The translations under genes and the position numbers were made by a program. Below, piece by piece: positions 1 through 6,621 of a DNA stretch of 7,663 nt. Numbering within the stretch: position 1 is the stretch's first letter; every line of letters begins with the position of its first letter. A model generated the notes under the pieces. It saw only the letters and a program-made list of their open reading frames with translations. It had not been told where the DNA came from and did no database searches. Source of the stretch: Candidatus Muproteobacteria bacterium (lineage in GTDB: Bacteria > Pseudomonadota > Gammaproteobacteria > Acidiferrobacterales > Sulfurifustaceae); the NCBI GenBank assembly GCA_023266455.1, contig JAHFQD010000084.1:1-7663 (forward strand), in the 5' to 3' direction.

Positions 1-43
1 TATGTTGTTTGGCGCGACGGAAAAGTTCTTGCGAGCGAGTCAT
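1..43 (-). CDS. hemL: Glutamate-1-semialdehyde 2,1-aminomutase, N-terminal fragment (cut by the window edge)
   Basis: Only the first 14 codons lie in the window, reading leftward from an ATG at 43-41: MTRSQELFRRAKQH. This matches the usual HemL N-terminus, where the family begins with M-S/T-x-S-E-x-L-F-x-x-A followed by the conserved I-P-G-G-V-N-S stretch. The first base of the next codon is A, consistent with an Ile there. HemL is a pyridoxal-phosphate enzyme that converts glutamate-1-semialdehyde to 5-aminolevulinate in the C5 route of tetrapyrrole synthesis. Position just downstream of thiE on the same strand is a common arrangement in gammaproteobacteria and supports the call. No strong Shine-Dalgarno is visible before the ATG. 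The fragment is very short, so the identification depends on the motif together with the neighbour. Confidence 0.72.
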   Translation of the reverse strand, partial: MTRSQELFRRAKQH

Positions 44-95
44 GGCTTGTTTTGGTGTGATCGTGAAAGACGCGTATTTTGTCACAGCCGCGCCA
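44..95. other. Intergenic spacer between thiE and hemL
   Basis: This 52-nt gap separates the thiE stop codon from the hemL start codon, both read on the minus strand. I see no hairpin followed by a T-run, so there is no clear intrinsic terminator, and no convincing promoter boxes. Cotranscription of thiE with hemL is therefore possible but not shown. Confidence 0.5.
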
Positions 96-734
96 TCAAC
101 GAACGCGATATTCGAAAAGCCGGGCGTAATCCGTAGCGGCGGCGCGCGTGTCGTCTCGACCGAATAGACCCTCGATAACCGCCAGCGCGTCGGCGCCGGC
201 GTCGATAAGCTCAGCCCCGTTTTGTGGTGTGATGCCACCGATGGCGACGATCGGAATTCGAAGTTGGACGCGCGCTTCGCGCAATAAGGTCGCGGTCGCG
301 CGCACCGCATGCGGTTTGGTGTTCGACGGAAAAAAACTGCCGAAAGCAACGTAGCTCGCGCCCTGTGCTTGCGCGGCGAGTGCCAGCGGGAGTTCGTTAT
401 AGCACGATACCCCGACGATGGTCTGCGCGCCGAGTTGCGCTCGTGCGTTATCGAACGCCGCATCATCGCGGCCGAGATGTACGCCGTTCGCGCCGACATC
501 GTGCGCGAGCGCGACATCGTCGTTCACTAAAAAAATCGTTTCCGTTTCGCGACACAAGGTGGCGAGCGCACCGGCTTGGCGCGCGCGCCGCGCGGTATCG
601 GCGCTTTTGTCGCGGTACTGAATCACGCGTGCGCCGCCGGCGATGGCGTCACGGACGCGCGCCACCAGCCGTGCTTCGTCGAGATAGCGCGTGTCGGCGA
701 TCGCGTACAAGCCGGCGATTTTTGCGGAATTCAT
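96..734 (-). CDS. thiE: Thiamine phosphate synthase (thiamine-phosphate pyrophosphorylase)
   Basis: This 212-residue protein has the usual length of ThiE, a cytosolic TIM-barrel enzyme. ThiE joins hydroxymethylpyrimidine diphosphate and thiazole phosphate carboxylate to make thiamine phosphate. Family signatures appear in order: LYAIAD near the N-terminus (9-14), QYRDK (39-43) with the diphosphate-binding Arg41 and Lys43, LVNDD (69-73), GVHLGRDD (84-91) with metal-binding Asp candidates, GVS (108-110), the flexible active-site loop GSFFPSNTKP (132-141), and IGGI (165-168) near the phosphate site. All expected catalytic positions look present. The ATG at 734-732 puts the first strand at the normal distance from the N-terminus, but no good Shine-Dalgarno precedes it. 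The gene is divergent from fadE, with 80 nt between the start codons. No thiD, its frequent partner, is adjacent upstream. Confidence 0.95.
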   Translation of the reverse strand: MNSAKIAGLYAIADTRYLDEARLVARVRDAIAGGARVIQYRDKSADTARRARQAGALATLCRETETIFLVNDDVALAHDVGANGVHLGRDDAAFDNARAQLGAQTIVGVSCYNELPLALAAQAQGASYVAFGSFFPSNTKPHAVRATATLLREARVQLRIPIVAIGGITPQNGAELIDAGADALAVIEGLFGRDDTRAAATDYARLFEYRVR

Positions 735-814
735 GAGATGCTATATATGACGAACCCCTGCCCGGATACAATCGTGTCGCGGCGGTCCAACAATGAAATC
801 AAGGCGCTAATGGG
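735..814. promoter_or_regulatory. Divergent thiE/fadE intergenic region with candidate overlapping promoters
   Basis: This 80-nt gap must carry signals for both divergent genes unless transcription enters from elsewhere. For fadE, TACAAT at 767-772 matches five of six bases of the sigma70 -10 box and would start RNA near 779, about 36 nt before the start codon. Its -35 region is poor. For thiE on the minus strand, TATATA (plus coordinates 742-747) lies 18 nt from TTGTAT (766-771) and would start RNA almost at the ATG, giving a nearly leaderless message. The thiE -35 would then overlap the fadE -10. I found no convincing FadR-type or PsrA-type palindrome. These are inferences from consensus matching only. 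Confidence 0.3.
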
Positions 815-3235
815 ATGGCAACGATTCTAATCTGGACGATTATCGTGGCGGTGGCGTGGACCCTGGCCTATTTTCGTCTGCCCCTGTGGCTATGGACGCT
901 CGCGATCGCCGGTGCCTTAGGGTTGTGTACGGCGCACTGCGGATCGACCGTCTTCATCATCGCCGCCTGGGTGATATTCGCCGTTATCGCCCTGACGCTC
1001 AATTTGCCGCCGCTGCGGCGCATGCTCGTCAGCAACCGCCTCTTCTCCGTTTTTCGCCGCATCATGCCGTCGATGTCCACAACCGAGCGCGAAGCCTTGG
1101 ATGCGGGCACCATTTGGTGGGAGGCCGATCTTTTCAACGGCCGGCCCGATTGGAAAAAATTCCTCGCCATACCGCCGTCGCGTTTGAGCGACGAAGAGCG
1201 CGCGTTTCTCGACGGCCCGGTCGAAGAACTATGCCGGATGCTGAACGACTGGGATATCACCCATACGCGTCGCGATCTGTCGCCCGAGACCTGGCGTTTT
1301 ATTAAAGAACAACGCTTCTTCGGCATGATCGTGCCGAAGGAATACGGCGGCTTGGATTTCTCGGCGCAGGCACAATCGGCTGTGGTGATGAAGATCGCCT
1401 CCCGTTCGACGACCGCGGCGGTCACGGTCATGGTGCCGAACTCGCTTGGCCCAGCGGAGTTGTTGATTCGCTATGGTACCGACGCGCAGCGTAAGCATTA
1501 TCTGCCGCGCTTGGCGCGCGGCGAAGAAGTGCCCTGCTTCGCCCTCACCAGTCCCGACGCCGGTTCCGACGCCTCATCGATTCCCGACCGCGGTTTCGTT
1601 TGTCGGATGGATTTTCAGGGGCAAAAAGATGTTCTCGGCATTCGCCTCGCCTGGGAAAAGCGCTACATCACGCTCGGTCCGGTGGCGACGCTGCTCGGTT
1701 TAGCGTTTCGGTTATTCGATCCGCAGCACTTGTTGGGCGATAAAGAAGACATCGGTATCACTCTCGCGCTCATACCTACTACTACGCCCGGCGTGAACAT
1801 CGGCACCCGGCACCATCCGCTCGATATTCCGTTTCAAAACGGCCCCAATTGGGGAAAAGACGTTTTCATCCCGATGGATTGGGTTATCGGCGGCACCGAA
1901 CGCGTCGGTCAGGGTTGGCGCATGCTGATGGATTGTCTCGCCGCCGGTCGCGCGATTTCGTTGCCGGCCCTCGCGGTCAGCGCGAGCAAATTGTCGGCGC
2001 GGGCCACCGGCGCCTACGCCCGTATTCGCAAACAATTCCGCGTGCCGATCGGTCAATTCGAAGGTGTGGAAGAAGCGCTTGGACGTATCGCCGGGTACAC
2101 CTATTTCATGGACGCCGGCCGCAGCTTTACCGCGCGCGCGGTCGACGCCGGCGAACAGCCGGCGGTGGCATCAGCGATTGTGAAATATCAACTCACCGAG
2201 CACATGCGCCGCGTAGTCAACGACGCCATGGATATTCAAGGCGGCACCGGCATTTGTCTCGGCCCGCAAAATTTGATCGGGCGCATGTATCAAGGCATTC
2301 CCATCAGCATCACCGTCGAAGGCGCGAATATTCTCACGCGTACGCTCATCGTTTATGGCCAAGGCGCGATTCGCTGCCATCCGTATGTGCGTAAAGAAAT
2401 GGAAGCGGTGACGGACGCCGACATCGCGCGCGGTCAACGCCGTTTCGACAGCGCGTTATTCGGTCATATCGGTTTTATTATTTCCAATATGGCGCGTGGC
2501 TTGTGGATGGGGCTGACCGCCGCTTGTTGCATTCGCGTGCCGTTCGACGGGCCCTCGCGGCGTTACGCCAAACAGTTGACGCGATTGTCGAACGCGTTCG
2601 CGCTCGTGTCCGACGCCGCCATGCTGGTGTACGGCGCCTCGCTCAAGCGCCGTGAGAAAGTCTCGGGCCGCTTGGCCGATGCGTTGTCGTTCTTGTATCT
2701 CGCCGGCGCCACCATCAAGCGTTTCGAAGACGATGCACGGCCGCGCGAAGATGAGGCGTTGTTGCGTTTCGGCTGTGAATACTGCCTGCACCAAGCGGAA
2801 AAAACCCTGGTCGTGGTGCTCAAGAATTTCCCGCCGCTCGTACGCTGGCTGTTCGGCGGTTTGTTATTCCCGCTCGGGCGTCTGCAATTGCCGCCGCTCG
2901 ATCGCCTCGGTCATGATGTAGCAGCGGTGCTGCTCGCCCCGTCGGCGACCCGCGATCGCCTAACGGCGGGCATTTACATTCCCAAGGACGAGGGCGAACA
3001 ATTAGGGCGGATGGAAGCGGCGTTGCCGGTGGTTATCGCGGCCGCGCCGTTGGAGAAAAAACTGCACGGATTTGTGGAAAATCACCCGCTATTACACGGC
3101 GATTTGGACGCGCAATTACGTGAGGCCGTGCGCGCCGGCGTATTATCCGCGCTGGAAAGCGATACCGTACGCGAGGCGGCGCGTCTGCGCCGCGCCGTGG
3201 TGCGCGTCGACGATTTTCCGCCGCACGCAATCTGA
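815..3235 (+). CDS. fadE: Acyl-CoA dehydrogenase FadE
   Basis: This 806-residue protein is close to the roughly 814 residues of E. coli FadE, the flavoprotein that oxidises acyl-CoA to trans-2-enoyl-CoA in beta-oxidation. The N-terminus holds about three hydrophobic segments (roughly 3-20, 23-40 and 45-63), consistent with inner-membrane anchoring. The acyl-CoA dehydrogenase core follows, with the FAD/substrate signature CFALTSPDAGSDA at 241-253, IPTTTPGVNIG at 320-330, DIQGGTGICLG at 473-483, and ITVEGANILTRT at 499-510. Glu502 in that last motif is my candidate catalytic base. Residues from about 525 to the end form the FadE-specific C-terminal domain (DUF1974 type), with SLKRREKVSGRLAD at 609-622 and a VDDF ending at 798-801. 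The tail is about 20 residues shorter than in E. coli. An in-frame TGA at 794-796 makes ATG 815 the first possible start. AAGG at 801-804 is a weak ribosome site. It is first in a four-gene fatty acid cluster. Confidence 0.97.
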   Translation: MATILIWTIIVAVAWTLAYFRLPLWLWTLAIAGALGLCTAHCGSTVFIIAAWVIFAVIALTLNLPPLRRMLVSNRLFSVFRRIMPSMSTTEREALDAGTIWWEADLFNGRPDWKKFLAIPPSRLSDEERAFLDGPVEELCRMLNDWDITHTRRDLSPETWRFIKEQRFFGMIVPKEYGGLDFSAQAQSAVVMKIASRSTTAAVTVMVPNSLGPAELLIRYGTDAQRKHYLPRLARGEEVPCFALTSPDAGSDASSIPDRGFVCRMDFQGQKDVLGIRLAWEKRYITLGPVATLLGLAFRLFDPQHLLGDKEDIGITLALIPTTTPGVNIGTRHHPLDIPFQNGPNWGKDVFIPMDWVIGGTERVGQGWRMLMDCLAAGRAISLPALAVSASKLSARATGAYARIRKQFRVPIGQFEGVEEALGRIAGYTYFMDAGRSFTARAVDAGEQPAVASAIVKYQLTEHMRRVVNDAMDIQGGTGICLGPQNLIGRMYQGIPISITVEGANILTRTLIVYGQGAIRCHPYVRKEMEAVTDADIARGQRRFDSALFGHIGFIISNMARGLWMGLTAACCIRVPFDGPSRRYAKQLTRLSNAFALVSDAAMLVYGASLKRREKVSGRLADALSFLYLAGATIKRFEDDARPREDEALLRFGCEYCLHQAEKTLVVVLKNFPPLVRWLFGGLLFPLGRLQLPPLDRLGHDVAAVLLAPSATRDRLTAGIYIPKDEGEQLGRMEAALPVVIAAAPLEKKLHGFVENHPLLHGDLDAQLREAVRAGVLSALESDTVREAARLRRAVVRVDDFPPHAI

Positions 3236-3258
3236 TATCGTTGCAAGCCTGAAATACC

Positions 3259-3263
3259 AGGAG
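3259..3263 (+). promoter_or_regulatory. Shine-Dalgarno that fixes the fadI start
   Basis: AGGAG lies 5 nt upstream of ATG 3269. An alternative in-frame GTG at 3263 overlaps the last base of this motif, so it would leave no ribosome site. ATG 3269 also gives the usual thiolase beginning, a short Met-Thr followed directly by the RVYVVDGARTPF strand. I therefore choose 3269. Confidence 0.85.
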
Positions 3264-3268
3264 TGTTT

Positions 3269-4558
3269 ATGACTCGCGTTTACGTAGTAGATGGCGCACG
3301 TACGCCGTTTTTGAAAGCGCGTGGAGAGCCGGGGCCGTTCACCGCCACCGATCTCGCCGTCGCCTGCGCCCGTCCGTTGTTGGCGCGGCAGCTGTTCGCG
3401 CCTGAAGAACTAGACGAAGTTATCGTCGGCTGCGTGATCCCCGCGCCGGACGAAGCCAACATCGCACGTATCATCGCGCTGCGTTTGGGTTGCGGCAAAA
3501 AAATGCCGGCGTTCACTGTGCAGCGCAATTGCGCCTCCGGTTTGCAAGCGGTCGCCAACGGTTATGAACGTATCGCGCTCGGGCTTTCGCATCTCGTGCT
3601 CGCCGGTGGCACCGAATCGATGAGCCGCGCGCCGATACAGTGGAATCTCGAAATGAACGCGTGGCTCGCCAACACGATGCGCGCCAAAGATTTTCTGCAA
3701 CGTCTGAAATCGATTCTTCGTTTCCGGCGCTCGCATCTCAAACCGGTGTACTCGCTGCTGCTTGGACTCACCGATCCGTTGTACAAAATGAGTATGGGCC
3801 AGACAGCTGAGATCGTCGCGCATCGCTTCGGCATTTCGCGCGAGAGCCAAGACGCCTACGCGCTTGAAAGCCATCGGCGTTTGGTGGCGGCGTTCGACGC
3901 TGGGCACATGAAACCGGAAATCGCCTTGTTGTACGACAACCGTGGTGGATACGCCGCGGAGGACAACGGCATGCGCCGCGATTCCGATCTTGGCCAACTC
4001 GCCAAATTGCGACCGGTGTTCGATCGCAAATACGGCGTGGTCACCTCGGGCAATAGTTCGCAGATCACCGACGGCGCCGCGATGTTGTTGCTCGCGAGCG
4101 AAGAAGCGGTGCGACGCCACAACCTGCCGGTGCTGGGCGAATTGCTTGGTCACGAATGGGCAGGTGTCGAACCAACGCAAATGGGCATGGGCCCCGCGCA
4201 CGCCGTGGCGCGTTTGTTGACGCGTCAGCGCGTCAAAATGCAGGATCTGACGCAGATGGAATTAAACGAAGCCTTCGCCGCGCAAGTGCTCGGTTGCCAA
4301 GCCGCCTGGGACAACGCCGCTTACTGCCGCGATGAACTGGGGTTGGATGCGCCGCTCGGCAGTATCGATCCGACGAAGCTCAATCCCGAAGGCGGCGCCA
4401 TCGCCGCCGGTCATCCGATCGGTGCCAGCGGTGCGCGCTTAGTCTTGCACTTGTTGCACGCGTTGCGCCGTAAGGGTGGCACGGGCGTGGCGACGTTATG
4501 CATCGGCGGCGGCCAAGGTGGCGCGATGTTGATGCGTGCTGAAAGGAGCGCGGCATGA
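3269..4558 (+). CDS. fadI: 3-ketoacyl-CoA thiolase (acetyl-CoA acyltransferase), FadI/HADHB-like beta subunit
   Basis: This 429-residue protein is near the 436 residues of E. coli FadI. Thiolases cleave 3-ketoacyl-CoA with CoA to acetyl-CoA and a shortened acyl-CoA. The catalytic set is complete: nucleophile Cys88 in RNCASG, NEAF (333-336), His382 in GHPIGASGAR (381-390), and the second cysteine Cys411 in CIGGGQGGA. GGTESMSRAP (113-122) is also typical. Residues about 123-175 form a long basic/hydrophobic insertion (WLANTMRAKDFLQRLKSIL and onward). It resembles the loop domain of mitochondrial trifunctional protein beta subunit and FadI more than that of short biosynthetic thiolases. The gene starts 33 nt after fadE, and its stop overlaps the alpha-subunit start by 4 nt. 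Beta-before-alpha order matches fadIJ rather than fadBA. Chain-length preference cannot be read from the sequence. Confidence 0.92.
   Translation: MTRVYVVDGARTPFLKARGEPGPFTATDLAVACARPLLARQLFAPEELDEVIVGCVIPAPDEANIARIIALRLGCGKKMPAFTVQRNCASGLQAVANGYERIALGLSHLVLAGGTESMSRAPIQWNLEMNAWLANTMRAKDFLQRLKSILRFRRSHLKPVYSLLLGLTDPLYKMSMGQTAEIVAHRFGISRESQDAYALESHRRLVAAFDAGHMKPEIALLYDNRGGYAAEDNGMRRDSDLGQLAKLRPVFDRKYGVVTSGNSSQITDGAAMLLLASEEAVRRHNLPVLGELLGHEWAGVEPTQMGMGPAHAVARLLTRQRVKMQDLTQMELNEAFAAQVLGCQAAWDNAAYCRDELGLDAPLGSIDPTKLNPEGGAIAAGHPIGASGARLVLHLLHALRRKGGTGVATLCIGGGQGGAMLMRAERSAA
4542..4548 (+). promoter_or_regulatory. Shine-Dalgarno and ATGA coupling site for the alpha subunit
   Basis: AAAGGAG lies 6 nt before ATG 4555, inside the last codons of the thiolase gene. 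The sequence ATGA at 4555-4558 combines the alpha-subunit start with the thiolase stop. This is a classic arrangement for translational coupling and would help keep the two subunits near equal amounts. It also favours ATG 4555 over the next in-frame ATG, at codon 7. Confidence 0.85.
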
Positions 4559-6606
4559 ACCGGCCCGAAGCAATGCAAGCGACACATTGGCAGTTAGAAA
4601 TCCGCAACGATATCGCCTGGCTTACGTTCGACGTCGCTGGGCAATCGGCGAACGTGTTATCGCGCGCGGCACTGGAACAGTTCGAACAACATTTAACGAA
4701 TCTCGCCGAAAGACCGCTCAAGGGCTTGATCATTCGTTCGGCCAAGCCCTCCGGTTTCATCGCCGGCGCGGATGTGCGCGAATTTCAAGAAATTAGCGAT
4801 CCGGCGGTGGCGGCCGAACTCGCGCGCACCGGTCAGCGGATTTTTCGGCAACTGGAGTCATTGCCGTTTCCGTCAGTCGCGGCGATTCATGGTTTTTGTC
4901 TCGGCGGCGGTATGGAATTGGCGCTCGCCTGCACCTACCGCGTGTTGCGCGAAGACCCGGCGACTCGGCTCGGTTTGCCGGAAGTCCGGCTCGGAATTCA
5001 CCCGGGTTTCGCCGGCACCATCCGTATGCCGCTTATCGTGGGCGATTTTATCGCACTCGACTTAATACTGAGCGGCCGCACCGTCAGCCCCAAAGAGGCG
5101 CGCGCTATCGGCTTGGCGGATGAAATCGTACCGGAGCGGCATCTATTACGAGCCGCAGAAAATATTGTTCGAACCAATCCGGGCGCGCGCCGCGCGCCGT
5201 GGTTCAAGCGCATTCCTAATTGGAAACCGTTGCGCCGTTTGGTAGTGAAATATTTAACCAAGCGCGTCGCCGGCAAAGCGCATCCGGATCACTATCCGGC
5301 GCCGTATCGGATTCTGGAGCTGTGGCAACAACGCGCCAATGAAGAACAGGAAGCGTTCTCGCTCGGCGAACTGCTAGTTTCGCGCACCAGCCGCAATCTC
5401 GTGCATGTGTTTCTGATCGGCGAAGACCTCAAGCGTCACGGTCGCGCGCAGGCGCACGGTATTCGGCATGTCCACGTCATCGGCGCTGGCGTCATGGGTG
5501 GCGACATCGCCATGTGGGCCGCCAATAAAGGCTTCCGCGTCACCTTGCAGGATCAAAAGCCGGAAATTTTGGCGCGTGCGCTTAAACGCGCCGGCGAGTT
5601 TTATAAGAAATCGCTGAAGGATCCGCGCATGGTGCAGGAAGCGATGGATCGTTTAATGCCCGATCTCAACGGCGATGGGTTGCAGCGCGCCGATTTAGTG
5701 ATCGAAGCGATTGTGGAAAAAGTCGACGCGAAACAGGCGTTGTTCCGCGATGTTGAGCGTCGTGCACGACGCGATGCTTTGTTCGCATCTAACACCTCAT
5801 CGATCCCGCTGGAAACCATTGCGCAAGGGTTGTCCGATCCGTCGCGTTTGGTCGGGCTGCATTTTTTCAATCCGGTGGCGAAGATGCAGTTGGTCGAAAT
5901 CGTGCGCGGTTCGTATTCCAGCGATGAAGCGCTGGGTAGAGCCCGCGCGTTTACCACCGCGCTCGATCGCCTACCCCTCGACGTTAAGAGCAGCCCCGGT
6001 TTCTTGGTTAATCGAATCTTGATGCCGTATCTGCTCGAGGCAGTGAAGCTCGCGGAAGAAGGCGTGGCGTTAGAGACGATCGATCGCGCCGCCACCGATT
6101 TCGGCATGCCGATGGGACCGATCGAACTCGGCGACGTCGTCGGACTCGATATTTGCTACTCGGTCGCGCAAGTGTTGGCGGGTCCGCTGAAACTCGACGT
6201 GCCGGCCTTGCTCGCCAATCTCGTTAACGAAGGCCGACTCGGTAAGAAATCCGGACGAGGGTTTTATGAATGGGACGCCAAAGGCCATCCGCAAAAACCC
6301 AAGGCCGAGCGCAACGTCTATGCGCCGATCGCCGAGCGTTTGATTCTGCGCTTGCTTAACGAAGCGGTGGCCTGTTTGCGCGAGGGCGTGGTCAATCAGC
6401 CGGATGCGGTCGACGCCGGCATGGTTTACGGCACCGGTTTCGCGCCGTTCCTGGGCGGGCCGATGCGCTACATCGCGTCGCTCGGCGAAACCGGTATCAG
6501 TCACAGCCTGTATCGGTTGTCGCAGGAATACGGCAAACGCTTCGAGCCCGATCCGGGTTGGTCGCAGACGGAATTGTTCCGACAACCATCGATGTCTGAC
6601 GAATAA
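4555..6606 (+). CDS. fadJ: Fatty acid oxidation complex alpha subunit: enoyl-CoA hydratase / 3-hydroxyacyl-CoA dehydrogenase
   Basis: This 683-residue bifunctional protein is slightly shorter than E. coli FadJ (714) and FadB (729). The N-terminal crotonase domain (about 12-195) has the oxyanion-hole region FIAGADVREF (68-77), and GFCLGGGMELALAC (113-126) with Glu121. GLPEVRLGIHPGFAGT (140-155) contains Glu143. Glu121 and Glu143 correspond to the two catalytic glutamates of hydratases. A basic linker (about 205-300) leads to the NAD-binding Rossmann motif HVIGAGVMGGDIA (307-319). The dehydrogenase active site has SNTSS (412-416), His436 in GLHFFNP and Glu448 in QLVEIV, spaced 12 residues apart as in FadB. 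The 3HCDH C-terminal domains follow, with SSPGFLVNRIL (479-489), GMPMGPIELGDVVGLD (517-532) and GRLGKKSGRGFYEW (560-573). A last helical part carries GFAPFLGGPMRY (628-639). Both activities look intact. It probably assembles with the thiolase encoded just before it. Confidence 0.95.
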   Translation: MNRPEAMQATHWQLEIRNDIAWLTFDVAGQSANVLSRAALEQFEQHLTNLAERPLKGLIIRSAKPSGFIAGADVREFQEISDPAVAAELARTGQRIFRQLESLPFPSVAAIHGFCLGGGMELALACTYRVLREDPATRLGLPEVRLGIHPGFAGTIRMPLIVGDFIALDLILSGRTVSPKEARAIGLADEIVPERHLLRAAENIVRTNPGARRAPWFKRIPNWKPLRRLVVKYLTKRVAGKAHPDHYPAPYRILELWQQRANEEQEAFSLGELLVSRTSRNLVHVFLIGEDLKRHGRAQAHGIRHVHVIGAGVMGGDIAMWAANKGFRVTLQDQKPEILARALKRAGEFYKKSLKDPRMVQEAMDRLMPDLNGDGLQRADLVIEAIVEKVDAKQALFRDVERRARRDALFASNTSSIPLETIAQGLSDPSRLVGLHFFNPVAKMQLVEIVRGSYSSDEALGRARAFTTALDRLPLDVKSSPGFLVNRILMPYLLEAVKLAEEGVALETIDRAATDFGMPMGPIELGDVVGLDICYSVAQVLAGPLKLDVPALLANLVNEGRLGKKSGRGFYEWDAKGHPQKPKAERNVYAPIAERLILRLLNEAVACLREGVVNQPDAVDAGMVYGTGFAPFLGGPMRYIASLGETGISHSLYRLSQEYGKRFEPDPGWSQTELFRQPSMSDE

Positions 6607-6607
6607 T
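6579..6607 (+). promoter_or_regulatory. Possible internal promoter for the acyl-CoA synthetase gene
   Basis: CCGACA (6579-6584, four of six bases of the -35 consensus) is followed after 17 nt by AATAAT (6602-6607, five of six bases of the -10 consensus). It spans the end of fadJ and its stop codon. Transcription would begin near 6614, only about 8 nt before ATG 6622. This is a consensus match only, and chance matches at an AT-rich gene junction are common. Confidence 0.2.
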
Positions 6608-6621
6608 ATTTTCTACATCGC

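Noticed and set aside
365..736. Plus-strand open frame of about 123 codons opposite thiE
   Set aside because: The translation is extremely Arg-rich and lies opposite a clear, full-length thiE with all catalytic motifs.
735..814. FadR or PsrA operator upstream of fadE
   Set aside because: A short GGTCC piece is present at 784-788, but no palindromic half-site partner or recognisable consensus was found.
868..1431. Antisense open frame of 187 codons opposite the fadE N-terminal region
   Set aside because: The composition is skewed to Arg and Ser with no domain signature, and it is fully covered by fadE, whose protein matches its family throughout.
1849..2394. Plus-strand open frame of 181 codons inside fadE in another frame
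   Set aside because: The product is an Arg/His/Ser-rich low-complexity translation typical of an off-frame reading of fadE, with no independent evidence.
3263..3265. GTG as an alternative start of the thiolase, adding two residues
   Set aside because: It overlaps the AGGAG ribosome site, whereas ATG 3269 has that site at correct spacing.
3410..4201. Long antisense open frame (about 263 codons) opposite the thiolase gene
   Set aside because: It lies wholly within a well-supported thiolase gene. The translation is rich in Arg and His with no recognisable motif, as expected for a shadow frame in GC-rich coding DNA, and I see no ribosome site.
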